Assembly (NCBI RefSeq): GCF_005063415.1
Contig: NZ_SUEG01000029.1
Location: forward strand, 1 to 48,937
DNA length: 48,937 nucleotides
Direction: 5' to 3'
Origin: Mesorhizobium sp.
Lineage (GTDB): Bacteria > Pseudomonadota > Alphaproteobacteria > Rhizobiales > Rhizobiaceae
The notes under the pieces were generated by a model. The model ran no database searches. It saw only the letters and a program-made list of their open reading frames with translations, and was not told where the DNA came from. This document shows positions 8,696 through 16,857 of the stretch, piece after piece. Both the position numbers and the translations under genes were made by a program. Within the stretch, counting starts at the first letter, position 1; each line of letters opens with the position of its first letter.

Positions 8696-8853
8696 AGGGC
8701 AGTAGGGGAGTAGGGGAGTAGGGGAGTAGGGCAGTAGGGCAGTAGGGCAGTAGGGCAGTAGGGCAGTAGGGCAGTAGGTTACGCAGCTCCAACGACTGCA
8801 ATTTTTTCCTTTTCCCTACTCCCGTACTGCCCTACTCCCTTACTCCCCTATTC
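8696..8853. repeat. AGTAGGGS octamer tandem array with inverted arm
   Basis: From 8701 three perfect AGTAGGGG units (8701-8724) run directly into six perfect AGTAGGGC units (8725-8772). A partial unit precedes the array (AGGGC, 8696-8700) and a decayed one follows (AGTAGGTT, 8773-8780). After a 33-base spacer with a T-rich tract, 8814-8852 holds about five degenerate units in inverted orientation (CCCTACT, CCCGTACT, GCCCTACT, CCCTTACT, CCCCTATT). The two arms could pair as a long imperfect hairpin. The plus-strand G runs, 4-5 bases apart, also fit the G-quadruplex pattern. The element fills almost all the space between the divergent oxidoreductase and ribB. It is not coding and not a CRISPR. 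Confidence 0.9.
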
Positions 8854-8875
8854 CATGCGAGTGAAGCGAGCACCC

Positions 8876-9976
8876 ATGCCTTACGACCAGAAGAAGATCG
8901 TTGAAGCCCTGCGCGCCTTCGAGCGCGGCGAGATCGTCGTCGTCATGGACGATGACGGGCGCGAGAACGAGGGTGACCTGATCGTCGCCGCCGTCCATTG
9001 CACGCCGGAAAAGATGGCGTTCATCGTGCGCAACACGTCAGGCATCGTCTGCACGCCGATGCCGCGCGAGGAAGCCAAGCGGCTCAACCTGTCGCCGATG
9101 GTGGCCGACAATGATTCTGCGCACACCACTGCCTTCACCGTCAGCGTCGACTTCAAGCACGGCACCACGACCGGCATTTCGGCGGATGACCGCACGCTGA
9201 CGGTGCGCAATCTCGCCAATGGCAATGTCGGCGCCTCCGATTTCGTGCGCCCCGGCCACATCTTTCCGCTGATCGCGCGCGAAGGCGGCGTGCTGATGCG
9301 TTCGGGCCATACCGAAGCCGCGGTCGACCTCTGCAAGCTCGCCGGCCTGCCGCCGGTCGGCGTCATTTCCGAGCTGGTCAATGATGACGGCACTGTCATG
9401 CGCGGCCCGCAGGTGCAGGCCTTCGCCGAAAAGCACGGGTTGAAGCAGATCTCGGTTGCCGACCTCATCGCCTACCGGCAACGCAAAGAAACGCTGGTCG
9501 AACGTGTCGCCTGTTCCGACATCGAGACGCCCGGCGGCAAGGCACAGGTCTTCACCTACACGCTGCCCTGGGATTCCATGCATCACGTGGCGGTCGTCTT
9601 CGGCGACATCCGCGACGGCGTCGAGGTGCCGGTGCGCCTTCATTCCGAGGACGTGGTCAGTGACGTCTTCGGCACCAGCCACAGGCTGGACGCCATCATG
9701 AAGGCGATGGGCGAGCGCCAGCGCGGCGTCATCGTCTATCTGCGCGAAGGCTCGGTCGGCGTCGCCCATCAGGAGCGCAAGCGGCCGGCTGCCGGCGACC
9801 GCGAAGATCATGAAGAGGCGCGCCGCCGCGAAAACGAATGGCGCGAGATCGGCCTCGGCGCGCAAATTCTCAAGGATCTCGGCATTTCCTCGATCAATCT
9901 GATCGCCTCGCGCGAGCGCCATTATGTCGGCCTCGAAGGTTTTGGCATCCACATCGCCAAGACCGAGATTCTTTAG
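8876..9976 (+). CDS. ribB: 3,4-dihydroxy-2-butanone-4-phosphate synthase with degenerate GTP cyclohydrolase II-like domain
   Basis: The N-terminal domain (about residues 1-205) makes 3,4-dihydroxy-2-butanone 4-phosphate from ribulose 5-phosphate for riboflavin synthesis. It shows the acidic DDDGRENEGD active-site loop, and SGHTEAAVDLCKLAGL with the conserved His. The C-terminal ~160 residues align with GTP cyclohydrolase II (VAVVFGDI, VPVRLHSED, RGVIVYLREG). The zinc-binding cysteines are absent, however: HSEC of the active enzymes reads HSED, and the region expected to read LRCDCG reads TSHRLDA. The EGRGIGL loop is also lost. The second domain is therefore probably not a cyclohydrolase. Start at 8876 gives the usual MPYDQKK; an in-frame ATG at 8855 overlaps the end of the repeat region. 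I saw no FMN riboswitch upstream. Confidence 0.93.
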   Translation: MPYDQKKIVEALRAFERGEIVVVMDDDGRENEGDLIVAAVHCTPEKMAFIVRNTSGIVCTPMPREEAKRLNLSPMVADNDSAHTTAFTVSVDFKHGTTTGISADDRTLTVRNLANGNVGASDFVRPGHIFPLIAREGGVLMRSGHTEAAVDLCKLAGLPPVGVISELVNDDGTVMRGPQVQAFAEKHGLKQISVADLIAYRQRKETLVERVACSDIETPGGKAQVFTYTLPWDSMHHVAVVFGDIRDGVEVPVRLHSEDVVSDVFGTSHRLDAIMKAMGERQRGVIVYLREGSVGVAHQERKRPAAGDREDHEEARRRENEWREIGLGAQILKDLGISSINLIASRERHYVGLEGFGIHIAKTEIL

Positions 9977-9998
9977 GCCATTCTCACGATGCTGGTAT

Positions 9999-10026
9999 GC
10001 GTCCGGCCCGCCTCTGGACCGGACGC
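9999..10026. terminator. Bidirectional hairpin between ribB and the MFS gene
   Basis: GCGTCCGG (9999-10006) pairs perfectly with CCGGACGC (10019-10026) around a 12-base loop, in the 58-base gap between two convergent genes. There is no T tract on the plus side, so termination may be weak or Rho-assisted. Confidence 0.45.
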
Positions 10027-10034
10027 ACCGGAAA

Positions 10035-11258
10035 CTATTCCGCAGCGACCGCGGCTGCGTCGCATGCAGCCATGTCGCAGTCCGGCGCGGCAAGGCTGCG
10101 CTGGCCGGCGAGCACGATGACCAGCGCGATTGTGCCTGATGCCACCGATACGCAGAACCCGTTCTGCGCGCCGAAAGCGTCCACCACCCAGCCGGCGGCG
10201 AAGGAGCCGAGCGCCATGCCGATGCCGATGCCGGTCATCACCCAGGTCACGCCTTCGGTCAGCATCGCCTCGGGCACGCGCCGTTCGATCAGGCCGAATG
10301 CCGTGATGAAGGTCGGCGAGATCGCCACGCCGCTGACGAAGACGGCAAATGCCAGCAGCGGCACAGTGTCGGCGACGAGCAGCGGCAGCGTGGTAAGCGC
10401 AATGATGGCGATTGCGATGGCAAGCTGAATTTGCAGCGGCATTTTCAGGTTCAGGGCGCCGATGATGATGCCGACGACGAACGATCCGAGCGCGTAGACG
10501 CCGATGACGAAGCTGGCGGCGCCCGGCTGGCCAAGCTCCTTGGTGATCGCCACGGTGCTCACCTCGGTGGTGGCGAAGGTCGCGCCGATGAAGATCAGGG
10601 CCAAGGTGATGATCTGGACCGGCCGCAGGCGGATTGCCGAGCCGCCCGAACCGTGTTCCACCGGTCGGGCTCGCGGTTCGGTCGAGCGCTGCAGGATGAA
10701 GGCCGTCGAACCGAAGGCGAGGAACAATGTGCTCGCGAGCACTCCCGCCTCCGGGAAAAGCGCGACGCTCAGTCCGACCGACAGCGATGCGCCGGCGATG
10801 TAGACCAGTTCGTCCGCCGCCGATTCGAAGGCGAACGCCGTGTTCAGCTCGGGGCGGTTGCGAAAAATCTCGGTCCAGCGTGCGCGCACCATTGCCGGGA
10901 TGCTGGGCATGACGGCGGCGAGCAGCGCCGAGACGAATAGCGTCCATATCGGCCAATGCTGATTGGCCGCCGCGATCAGGATCGCGAAAGCGAGCGTGGA
11001 AATCACGGTAGTCGGCACCACAATCCGCGTCTGGCCGAGACGATCCATCAGTCGCGATACCTGCGGGGCGACGAAAGCGTTAGCAAGCGCATATGTTGCG
11101 GAGACGGCGCCGGCCAGCCAGTATTCGCCATCGGTCTGCGACAGCATCGCGACGATCCCGATCGGAGCCATGGCGATCGGCAGCCGGGCAACGAATCCGG
11201 CGGCGGCAAAGCCCTTGGCGCCGGGCGCGCGAAAGATCTGCGAATAGGGATTTTGCAT
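10035..11258 (-). CDS. MFS transporter, probably controlled by the divergent TetR regulator
   Basis: A 407-residue polytopic inner-membrane protein with about 11-12 hydrophobic helices in two halves, a major facilitator architecture. The loop between helices 2 and 3 reads SRLMDRLGQTR, a form of the MFS G-x-x-x-D-R-x-G-R motif, and helix 5 is rich in Gly and Ala. The start at 11258 has AGGAG seven bases upstream; an in-frame TTG at 11276 lacks one. Divergence from a TetR-family gene, with three shared palindromes between them, suggests an efflux pump induced by its own substrate, as in many drug or metabolite exporters. The substrate is not predictable from sequence. Confidence 0.88.
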   Translation of the reverse strand: MQNPYSQIFRAPGAKGFAAAGFVARLPIAMAPIGIVAMLSQTDGEYWLAGAVSATYALANAFVAPQVSRLMDRLGQTRIVVPTTVISTLAFAILIAAANQHWPIWTLFVSALLAAVMPSIPAMVRARWTEIFRNRPELNTAFAFESAADELVYIAGASLSVGLSVALFPEAGVLASTLFLAFGSTAFILQRSTEPRARPVEHGSGGSAIRLRPVQIITLALIFIGATFATTEVSTVAITKELGQPGAASFVIGVYALGSFVVGIIIGALNLKMPLQIQLAIAIAIIALTTLPLLVADTVPLLAFAVFVSGVAISPTFITAFGLIERRVPEAMLTEGVTWVMTGIGIGMALGSFAAGWVVDAFGAQNGFCVSVASGTIALVIVLAGQRSLAAPDCDMAACDAAAVAAE

Positions 11259-11294
11259 GGTCTGGCTCCTCGACAACGGCCGGTTCGGCGATTA

Positions 11295-11309
11295 CATACG
11301 TAGCGTATG
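11295..11309. promoter_or_regulatory. Operator copy 1, CATACG-N3-CGTATG
   Basis: CATACGTAGCGTATG, a 15-bp inverted repeat, is the copy nearest the MFS start (36 bases upstream). It is one of three copies with identical arms in the divergent intergenic region and is very probably bound by the adjacent TetR protein. Confidence 0.8.
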
Positions 11310-11322
11310 AATTTAAATAGAT

Positions 11323-11337
11323 CATACGCGGCGTATG
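11323..11337. promoter_or_regulatory. Operator copy 2, CATACG-N3-CGTATG
   Basis: CATACGCGGCGTATG has the same arms as copies 1 and 3 and its centre is 28 bp from copy 1. The AT-rich ATTTAAAT between copies 1 and 2 may be part of a promoter for one of the divergent genes. Confidence 0.8.
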
Positions 11338-11345
11338 TCAATTGG

Positions 11346-11360
11346 CATACGAAGCGTATG
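11346..11360. promoter_or_regulatory. Operator copy 3, CATACG-N3-CGTATG
   Basis: CATACGAAGCGTATG, centre 23 bp from copy 2, ends 16 bases before the TetR start codon. A repressor bound here would block the regulator gene itself, so autoregulation is likely. Confidence 0.8.
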
Positions 11361-11376
11361 TTAATAGGGCCAGAGC

Positions 11377-12015
11377 ATGCATAGACCACGCAAGGAGATG
11401 ATTGCCGAAACCCGCGCCAAACTGATCGGCGCTGCGCGCCAGGCCTTCGGCACGCTCGGCTATGCCGAAGCCTCGATGGATGACTTCACGGCATCGGCCG
11501 GGCTGACGCGCGGTGCGCTCTATCATCACTTCGGCGACAAGAAGGGCCTACTCCAGGCGGTTATCGCCGAGATCGACGCGGAAATGTCGGCCCGGCTGAA
11601 GGTCGTTTCGGCCAAGCCGGACAATCTCTGGCAGGGCTTTGTCGACGAATGCACCGCCTATATCGAGATGGCGCTGGAGCCGGAGATCCAGCGTATCGTG
11701 CTTCGTGACGGGCCGGCGGTGCTCGGCGATCCATCGCAATGGCCAAGCCAGAGCACATGCATCCGTTCGATGACAGAAAGCCTGCAAAGACTAAGCGACG
11801 AGGGAACAATTCTTGCCGTCGATCCCGAAGCCGCGGCAAGGCTGGTCAGCGGCGCCTCGTTGCATGCGGCGCAGTGGATCGCAAATTCGAACGATCCCGA
11901 AGCGACATCGAAGAAGGCAGTGAAGGCGTTCAAGGTTCTTCTGGAAGGGCTGCTCAATCGCACTGGCAGGCTGCATCAGCCCGATCGGCAGCCGTCGATA
12001 CAGCCCGAGGTTTGA
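11377..12015 (+). CDS. TetR/AcrR-family transcriptional regulator
   Basis: A 212-residue regulator. The N-terminal helix-turn-helix is clear: RAKLIGAARQAFGTLGYAEAS, then MDDFTASAGLTRGALYHHFGDKKGL, the canonical TetR recognition helix with Y-H-H-F. The C-terminal ~140 residues form the variable ligand-binding and dimer domain. It probably represses both itself and the MFS gene through the three CATACG-N3-CGTATG sites immediately upstream. The start at 11377 keeps the whole HTH; an in-frame ATG at 11398 has AGGAG placed too close to serve. The inducer is unknown. Confidence 0.92.
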   Translation: MHRPRKEMIAETRAKLIGAARQAFGTLGYAEASMDDFTASAGLTRGALYHHFGDKKGLLQAVIAEIDAEMSARLKVVSAKPDNLWQGFVDECTAYIEMALEPEIQRIVLRDGPAVLGDPSQWPSQSTCIRSMTESLQRLSDEGTILAVDPEAAARLVSGASLHAAQWIANSNDPEATSKKAVKAFKVLLEGLLNRTGRLHQPDRQPSIQPEV

Positions 12016-12158
12016 CCGATCACCGGCCTGAGGTCATCTTTTCGCCAATGTCAGACAGCTCGGTCCAGCCGAGGCCGGCCGCGTAAACCCTGTTGAACAT
12101 CGCACCAGCGAGACGCGAATACATGGCCAAAGCGGTAAGGCGCGCCTATATCGGGGGC

Positions 12159-13085
12159 ATGGTCACGAGACTTTACACCCATCCGATTTTCCTCGAGCAC
12201 ATAACACCGCCCGGTCATCCGGAGCGGCCGGACCGTCTGCGCGCCATAGAGCGCGTGCTTGACGACGAGGCCTTCGCGGCGCTCGATCGCGTCCAGGCGC
12301 CTGAAGGCGACGAGGCAACCATCCTCTACGCACATCCGGCCGAATTCGTCGAACGGGTCCGCGCAGCGATACCGGACACCGGCATCGCCCGTATCGACGC
12401 CGATACCACCGCCAGCCCGAAGAGCTGGCAGGCGGCCGTGACTGCGATCGGGGCTGCCAACGCCGCTGTCGACGACGTCTTCACCGGCCGTGCCGACAAC
12501 GTCTTCGTCGCCGCGCGGCCGCCCGGCCATCATGCCGAAAAGACCACCTCGATGGGTTTTTGCCTGTTCAACACCGCGGCAATCGCGGCACGCTACGCCC
12601 AGAAGAACCATGGCGTCGACCGCGTCGCCGTCGTCGACTGGGATGTGCATCACGGCAACGGCACGCAGGACATATTCTGGGACGATCCGTCGGTGCTCTA
12701 TTGCTCGACACACCAAATGCCGCTTTACCCCGGGACCGGGGCCGTGAGCGAAACCGGCGCCGGCAACATCGTCAACGCGCCGCTGGCGCCGCAGAGCGGC
12801 AGTGATGCTTTCCACGACGCGTTTCTGTCGCGCATCCTGCCGGCGCTCGACAATTTTGCGCCCGACCTCATCATCATCTCCGCCGGTTTCGACGCCCACC
12901 ACCGCGATCCGCTGGCCGAGATCAATCTGACCGAGGATGATTTCGACTGGGCGACCGGCCAGTTGCTCGAACGCGCCGGGCGCCATAGCCGCAACCGGCT
13001 CGTCAGCCTGCTCGAGGGCGGCTACGATCTGCAGGGATTGGCATTTTCAGTCGCCGCCCATGTCGGGCGGCTGATGAAGGGATAG
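12159..13085 (+). CDS. Histone-deacetylase-family amidohydrolase
   Basis: A 308-residue member of the bacterial class II HDAC / acetylpolyamine amidohydrolase / acetoin-utilisation family. These are zinc enzymes that remove acetyl groups from lysine or polyamine substrates. Family blocks are present in order: HPERPDRL, RPPGHHAE with the catalytic His pair, VDWDVHHGNGTQ (metal Asp and His), YPGTG, SAGFDAHHRDPL with the last metal Asp, and LEGGYD. Start at 12159 is chosen because it gives the usual short N terminus (MVTRLYTHP); upstream in-frame starts add unconserved residues. Only three bases separate its stop from the xseB start codon, so the two are cotranscribed, a pairing I recall from other Rhizobiales. 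The physiological substrate is not known from sequence. Confidence 0.92.
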   Translation: MVTRLYTHPIFLEHITPPGHPERPDRLRAIERVLDDEAFAALDRVQAPEGDEATILYAHPAEFVERVRAAIPDTGIARIDADTTASPKSWQAAVTAIGAANAAVDDVFTGRADNVFVAARPPGHHAEKTTSMGFCLFNTAAIAARYAQKNHGVDRVAVVDWDVHHGNGTQDIFWDDPSVLYCSTHQMPLYPGTGAVSETGAGNIVNAPLAPQSGSDAFHDAFLSRILPALDNFAPDLIIISAGFDAHHRDPLAEINLTEDDFDWATGQLLERAGRHSRNRLVSLLEGGYDLQGLAFSVAAHVGRLMKG

Positions 13086-13088
13086 ACG

Positions 13089-13340
13089 ATGGCTGGTGAG
13101 ACCAACGAGGACGTCAAGGCGATGAGCTTCGAGCAGGCGCTCGAGGCGCTGGAGAGGATCGTCGACGATCTGGAGCGCGGCGACGTGCCGCTCGACCAGT
13201 CGATCCGGATTTACGAGCGTGGCGAGGCGCTGAAGGCGCATTGCGACCGGCTGCTGAAGGCGGCCGAGGACAAGGTCGAGAAAATCAGGCTGTCGCGTGA
13301 CGGCAAGCCGGTGGGGACAGAGCCGTTGGATGCGGATTGA
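13089..13340 (+). CDS. xseB: Exodeoxyribonuclease VII small subunit
   Basis: An 83-residue protein with the XseB core: [27 protein letters not shown], then [25 protein letters not shown]. These form the two helices that bind along the XseA large subunit. The complex degrades single-stranded DNA in both directions. The gene starts three bases after the deacetylase-family stop; xseA is not in the window. The length is typical (about 80 residues). Confidence 0.95.
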   Translation: MAGETNEDVKAMSFEQALEALERIVDDLERGDVPLDQSIRIYERGEALKAHCDRLLKAAEDKVEKIRLSRDGKPVGTEPLDAD

Positions 13341-13446
13341 GGCGCGGCCTCGAACGACGATTGTGCTTACCGGCTTTGGACATCATGATTGAGGATAAAA
13401 CTCATCCCGTTTGAAACGGCTCCAGGACGAGAGGAGATTGCGAACG

Positions 13447-13713
13447 ATGTGCAGAAACATCAAAACCCTGTTCAATTTCGATCCGCCGGCAACCAATGAC
13501 GAGGTCCGCGATGCCGCACTTCAGTTTGTCCGCAAGCTGAGCGGAACGACGCGGCCGTCGAAACAGAACCAGCATGCGTTCGACCATGCCGTCGAGGCCA
13601 TTGCCGCCTCGGCGCGCGAATTGCTCGACAGCCTCGAGACGACGCAGCATCCGCGCAATCGCGAAGAGGTGGCGGCCAAGGCGAAGGCCAAATCTGCACT
13701 TCGCTTCGCCTGA
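13447..13713 (+). CDS. DUF2277-family protein
   Basis: An 88-residue protein beginning MCRNIKTLFNFDPPAT, the strongly conserved start of the DUF2277 family, followed by ALQFVRKLSG, and PSKQNQHAFDHAV, then a basic, Ala-rich tail. Family members are small soluble proteins of unknown role. The conserved Cys-Arg-Asn at positions 2-4 hints at metal or cofactor binding, but that is speculation. AGGAG lies ten bases before the ATG at 13447, which favours it over the in-frame ATG at 13411. The pirin gene follows after nine bases. Confidence 0.85.
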   Translation: MCRNIKTLFNFDPPATNDEVRDAALQFVRKLSGTTRPSKQNQHAFDHAVEAIAASARELLDSLETTQHPRNREEVAAKAKAKSALRFA

Positions 13714-13722
13714 GGGGACCGC

Positions 13723-14643
13723 GTGAGCTTCTTTCCCGGAAACGATCCGCAGATGGGCGATGCCTTCGCCAGCGATCAGATCGAGCTGATGGTCATTCCG
13801 AACGCCAAGGATATTGGCGGATTTCAGGTTCGCCGCGCCCTGCCGACGGCCAGGCGCCGGCTGGTCGGGCCCTTCATCTTCTTCGACCGCATGGGTCCAG
13901 CCGTTCTGCGGGCCGGCCAGGCGCTCGACGTGCGCCCGCATCCGCATATCGGCCTGTCGACGGTGACTTACCTGTTCGACGGCAAGATCAGGCATCGCGA
14001 TTCGCTCGGCACCGAAATGGTGATCCAGCCCGGCGACGTGAATTTGATGACCGCCGGCCGCGGCATCGTCCATTCGGAGCGCACGCCGGAAGAATTGCGT
14101 GGCGCGCCGATGTCGGTTTCCGGCCTGCAGACATGGCTGGCGCTGCCGGACGGCAAGGAGGAGGTCGCGCCGGTCTTCGAAAACACCGCGGCCCTGCGCC
14201 TGCCCGAAATCGATGCCGAGGGGATCAGCGGCCGTATCGTCATCGGTGCATTTTCCGGACTGCGCTCCCCGGTCGGCACCGCTTCGGACACGCTTTATGC
14301 CGATCTCAGGCTGGCGCCGGGTGCCAGCGTGAAGATCCCGGCCGATGCCGAGGAGCGCGCCATCTATACGCTGGAAGGCGAGGTTTCGATATCCGGTGAC
14401 CACTTTCCGGCCGAGCGGCTGCTGGTTTTCCGGCCTGGCGATGAAATCGTTGTCTCATCGGAAGGCGGCGCCCATTTCATGCTGTTTGGCGGCGCTTCGC
14501 TCGGTTCGAAACGTTATATCTGGTGGAATTTCGTATCGTCCTCAAAGGAACGCATCGAACAGGCGAAAGAAGAATGGAAGACGGGCCGCTTCGATATCGT
14601 TCCTGGAGACGAGCAAGAGTTCATCCCGCTGCCCGAAAGCTGA
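13723..14643 (+). CDS. Pirin-family protein
   Basis: A 306-residue bicupin. The N-terminal cupin contains the pirin metal site: RPHPHIGLSTVTYLFDG (two His), then HRDSLG, and a His-Glu pair in GRGIVHSERTPEE. The C-terminal pirin domain (about residues 185-285) has AEERAIYTLEGEV and the FGGASLGSKRYIWWNFVSS segment. Bacterial pirins bind iron; some are quercetinases and some modulate pyruvate dehydrogenase. Which applies here is unknown. Start is GTG at 13723 with AGGGGA upstream, nine bases after the DUF2277 gene, so the two are probably cotranscribed. Confidence 0.93.
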   Translation: MSFFPGNDPQMGDAFASDQIELMVIPNAKDIGGFQVRRALPTARRRLVGPFIFFDRMGPAVLRAGQALDVRPHPHIGLSTVTYLFDGKIRHRDSLGTEMVIQPGDVNLMTAGRGIVHSERTPEELRGAPMSVSGLQTWLALPDGKEEVAPVFENTAALRLPEIDAEGISGRIVIGAFSGLRSPVGTASDTLYADLRLAPGASVKIPADAEERAIYTLEGEVSISGDHFPAERLLVFRPGDEIVVSSEGGAHFMLFGGASLGSKRYIWWNFVSSSKERIEQAKEEWKTGRFDIVPGDEQEFIPLPES

Positions 14644-14724
14644 TGCGCGTTACCGCCACATTTACATTCGCCGGCCAGCGGCATATTTCACGATGAACAG
14701 AAAATCTGACCAGGCTCGCAAACA

Positions 14725-16638
14725 GTGAACGCAAAGCCCGATACGCCGCTTCTCGACAAGGTCCGCGTCCCAGCCGATTTGCGCACGCTTGCCGAAGGCG
14801 ACCTGCCGCAGCTGGCGTCCGAGCTTCGCGCCGAGCTGATCGACGTCGTTTCCCACACCGGCGGGCATCTCGGCGCCGGCCTTGGCGTCGTCGAACTGAC
14901 CGTCGCGCTGCACTACGTCTTCAACACGCCGGACGACCGGCTGATCTGGGACGTCGGCCACCAGGCCTATCCGCACAAGATCCTGACCGGCCGCCGTGAC
15001 CGCATCCGCACGCTGCGCCAGGAGGGCGGCCTGTCCGGTTTCACCCGTCGCGTCGAGAGTGAATACGATCCGTTCGGCGCAGCCCACTCCTCGACCTCGA
15101 TTTCAGCCGGCCTCGGCATGGCGATGGCGCGCGATCTATCCGATGGCCGCAACAACGTCATTGCCGTCATCGGCGACGGCGCCATGTCGGCCGGCATGGC
15201 CTATGAGGCGATGAACAATGCCGGCGCGCTCGATGCCCGGCTGATCGTCATCTTGAACGACAACGACATGTCGATCGCTCCGCCGACCGGCGCAATGAGC
15301 GCCTATCTGGCCCGTCTGGCGTCGGGCAAGACCTATCTGGGCTTGCGCGATTTCGGCAAGAAGCTGACGTCCTATCTCGGCGAGCGCGCCGATCGCGCCA
15401 TCAAGCGGGCGGTCGAGCACGCGCGCGGCTACGTCACCGGCGGCACGCTGTTCGAGGAAATGGGTTTCTACCACATCGGCCCGATCGACGGTCACAACCT
15501 CGAGCACCTGATCCCGGTGCTGAAGAACGTCCGCGACAATGCCGACGGCCCGGTGCTGATCCATGTCGTGACCCAGAAGGGCAAGGGCTATGCCCCGGCC
15601 GAGGCGGCCGCCGACAAATATCACGGCGTCAACAAATTCGACGTTATCACCGGCGCCCAGGCCAAGGCGCCCGCCAATGCGCCGAGCTACACCAAGGTGT
15701 TTGCCGAAAGCCTGATTCAGGAGGCCCGAGAGGACGACCGCATCGTCGCCATCACCGCCGCCATGCCGAACGGCACCGGGCTTGACCTCTTCGGCGAAGC
15801 GTTTCCGGCGAGGACCTTCGATGTCGGCATTGCCGAGCAGCATGCGGTGACCTTCGCCGCCGGCCTTGCCACGGAAGGCTTCAAGCCTTTCGCGGCGATC
15901 TACTCGACCTTCCTGCAGCGCGCTTACGACCAGGTCGTTCACGACGTGGCGATCCAGAAATTGCCGGTGCGCTTTCCGATTGACCGCGCCGGCTTCGTCG
16001 GCGCCGATGGCGCCACCCATTGCGGCGCCTTCGACACGACCTTCCTGGCGACGCTGCCCGGTTTCGTCGTCATGGCCGCGGCCGATGAGGCCGAACTGCG
16101 CCACATGGTACGCACCGCCGCAAGCTACGATGACGGCCCGATCGCCTTCCGCTACCCGCGCGGCAACGGCGTTGGTGTCGAGATGCCGGAACGCGGCTCG
16201 GTATTGGAGATCGGCAAGGGCCGGATCGTCAGGGAAGGCACCAAGGTTGCGCTGCTTTCCTTCGGCACCAGGCTGCAGGATTGCCTGGCCGCGGCCGAGG
16301 AGCTCGGCGCGGCCGGGCTTTCGACCACGGTCGCCGATGCCCGTTTTGCCAAGCCGCTCGACGAGGATCTGATCCGGCGGCTGGCCCGTTCGCACGAGAT
16401 ACTGGTGACGGTGGAAGAGGGCGCGGTCGGCGGCTTCGCCAGCCAAGTGCTGCAGTTCCTGGCGCATGAAGGGCTGCTGGAGAGCGGCCTGAAGGTGCGC
16501 CCGCTGGTGCTGCCCGACGCTTTCGTCGATCATGCCAAGCCGGAAAAGATGTATGCCGATGCCGGGCTGGACAGCGCCGGCATCGTGCGCACCGTGTTCG
16601 TGGCGCTGGGGCATACCGCGCAGGCCCAGCGCGCCTAG
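14725..16638 (+). CDS. dxs: 1-deoxy-D-xylulose-5-phosphate synthase
   Basis: Dxs condenses pyruvate and glyceraldehyde-3-phosphate to DXP, the entry step of the MEP isoprenoid pathway and a source of thiamin and pyridoxal precursors. The 637-residue protein is full length. It shows [33 protein letters not shown], the thiamin-diphosphate motif [25 protein letters not shown], and the transketolase C-terminal domain with [18 protein letters not shown]. The start is a GTG at 14725 without a strong ribosome-binding site. It overlaps (GTGA) the stop of an 11-codon frame at 14693-14728, so coupling is possible. ispH, the last MEP enzyme, is 14 kb downstream. Confidence 0.96.
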   Translation: MNAKPDTPLLDKVRVPADLRTLAEGDLPQLASELRAELIDVVSHTGGHLGAGLGVVELTVALHYVFNTPDDRLIWDVGHQAYPHKILTGRRDRIRTLRQEGGLSGFTRRVESEYDPFGAAHSSTSISAGLGMAMARDLSDGRNNVIAVIGDGAMSAGMAYEAMNNAGALDARLIVILNDNDMSIAPPTGAMSAYLARLASGKTYLGLRDFGKKLTSYLGERADRAIKRAVEHARGYVTGGTLFEEMGFYHIGPIDGHNLEHLIPVLKNVRDNADGPVLIHVVTQKGKGYAPAEAAADKYHGVNKFDVITGAQAKAPANAPSYTKVFAESLIQEAREDDRIVAITAAMPNGTGLDLFGEAFPARTFDVGIAEQHAVTFAAGLATEGFKPFAAIYSTFLQRAYDQVVHDVAIQKLPVRFPIDRAGFVGADGATHCGAFDTTFLATLPGFVVMAAADEAELRHMVRTAASYDDGPIAFRYPRGNGVGVEMPERGSVLEIGKGRIVREGTKVALLSFGTRLQDCLAAAEELGAAGLSTTVADARFAKPLDEDLIRRLARSHEILVTVEEGAVGGFASQVLQFLAHEGLLESGLKVRPLVLPDAFVDHAKPEKMYADAGLDSAGIVRTVFVALGHTAQAQRA

Positions 16639-16857
16639 CTTTTAGACGCATTCGGGGCGACGCCGAAGTGCTTCCGCCCGGCTGCAAAAGCCGAGACTAA
16701 ACATCTAGTCTGAATCAAAATCTCAACTGCTTGAATCAAATTGCCGGCGAACAGTCGTAAGATGCTGTTTACGCTGCCGTTTGGCGATGTACTTACCGTG
16801 TCCTTTGGTCTTCAACGCTGCCCTGCTAGAAGGCAACCAGGCAGGGGACCAAGACCA
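16639..16857. other. Intergenic stretch after dxs
   Basis: Together with the relic that follows, this makes about 370 bases without an intact gene. It holds a short hairpin (CGGCT 16679-16683 with AGCCG 16689-16693, loop GCAAA) that lacks a T tract and so is a doubtful dxs terminator, and an AT-richer stretch around 16697-16740. I see no RNA gene. Confidence 0.4.

Noticed and set aside
8696..8853. CRISPR array
   Set aside because: Units are 8 bases and directly adjacent, without unique spacers; no cas genes are present.
8685..8875. FMN riboswitch before ribB
   Set aside because: The conserved FMN-aptamer blocks are not visible; the leader is filled by the octamer array.
10035..12015. A mobile or horizontally acquired efflux cassette
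   Set aside because: No transposase, terminal repeats or composition change were seen; flanking genes are ordinary core genes, so transfer is not supported by the sequence alone.
16639..16857. A tRNA or small RNA after dxs
   Set aside because: No cloverleaf or T-loop sequence could be formed, and the only hairpin is five base pairs without a T tract.
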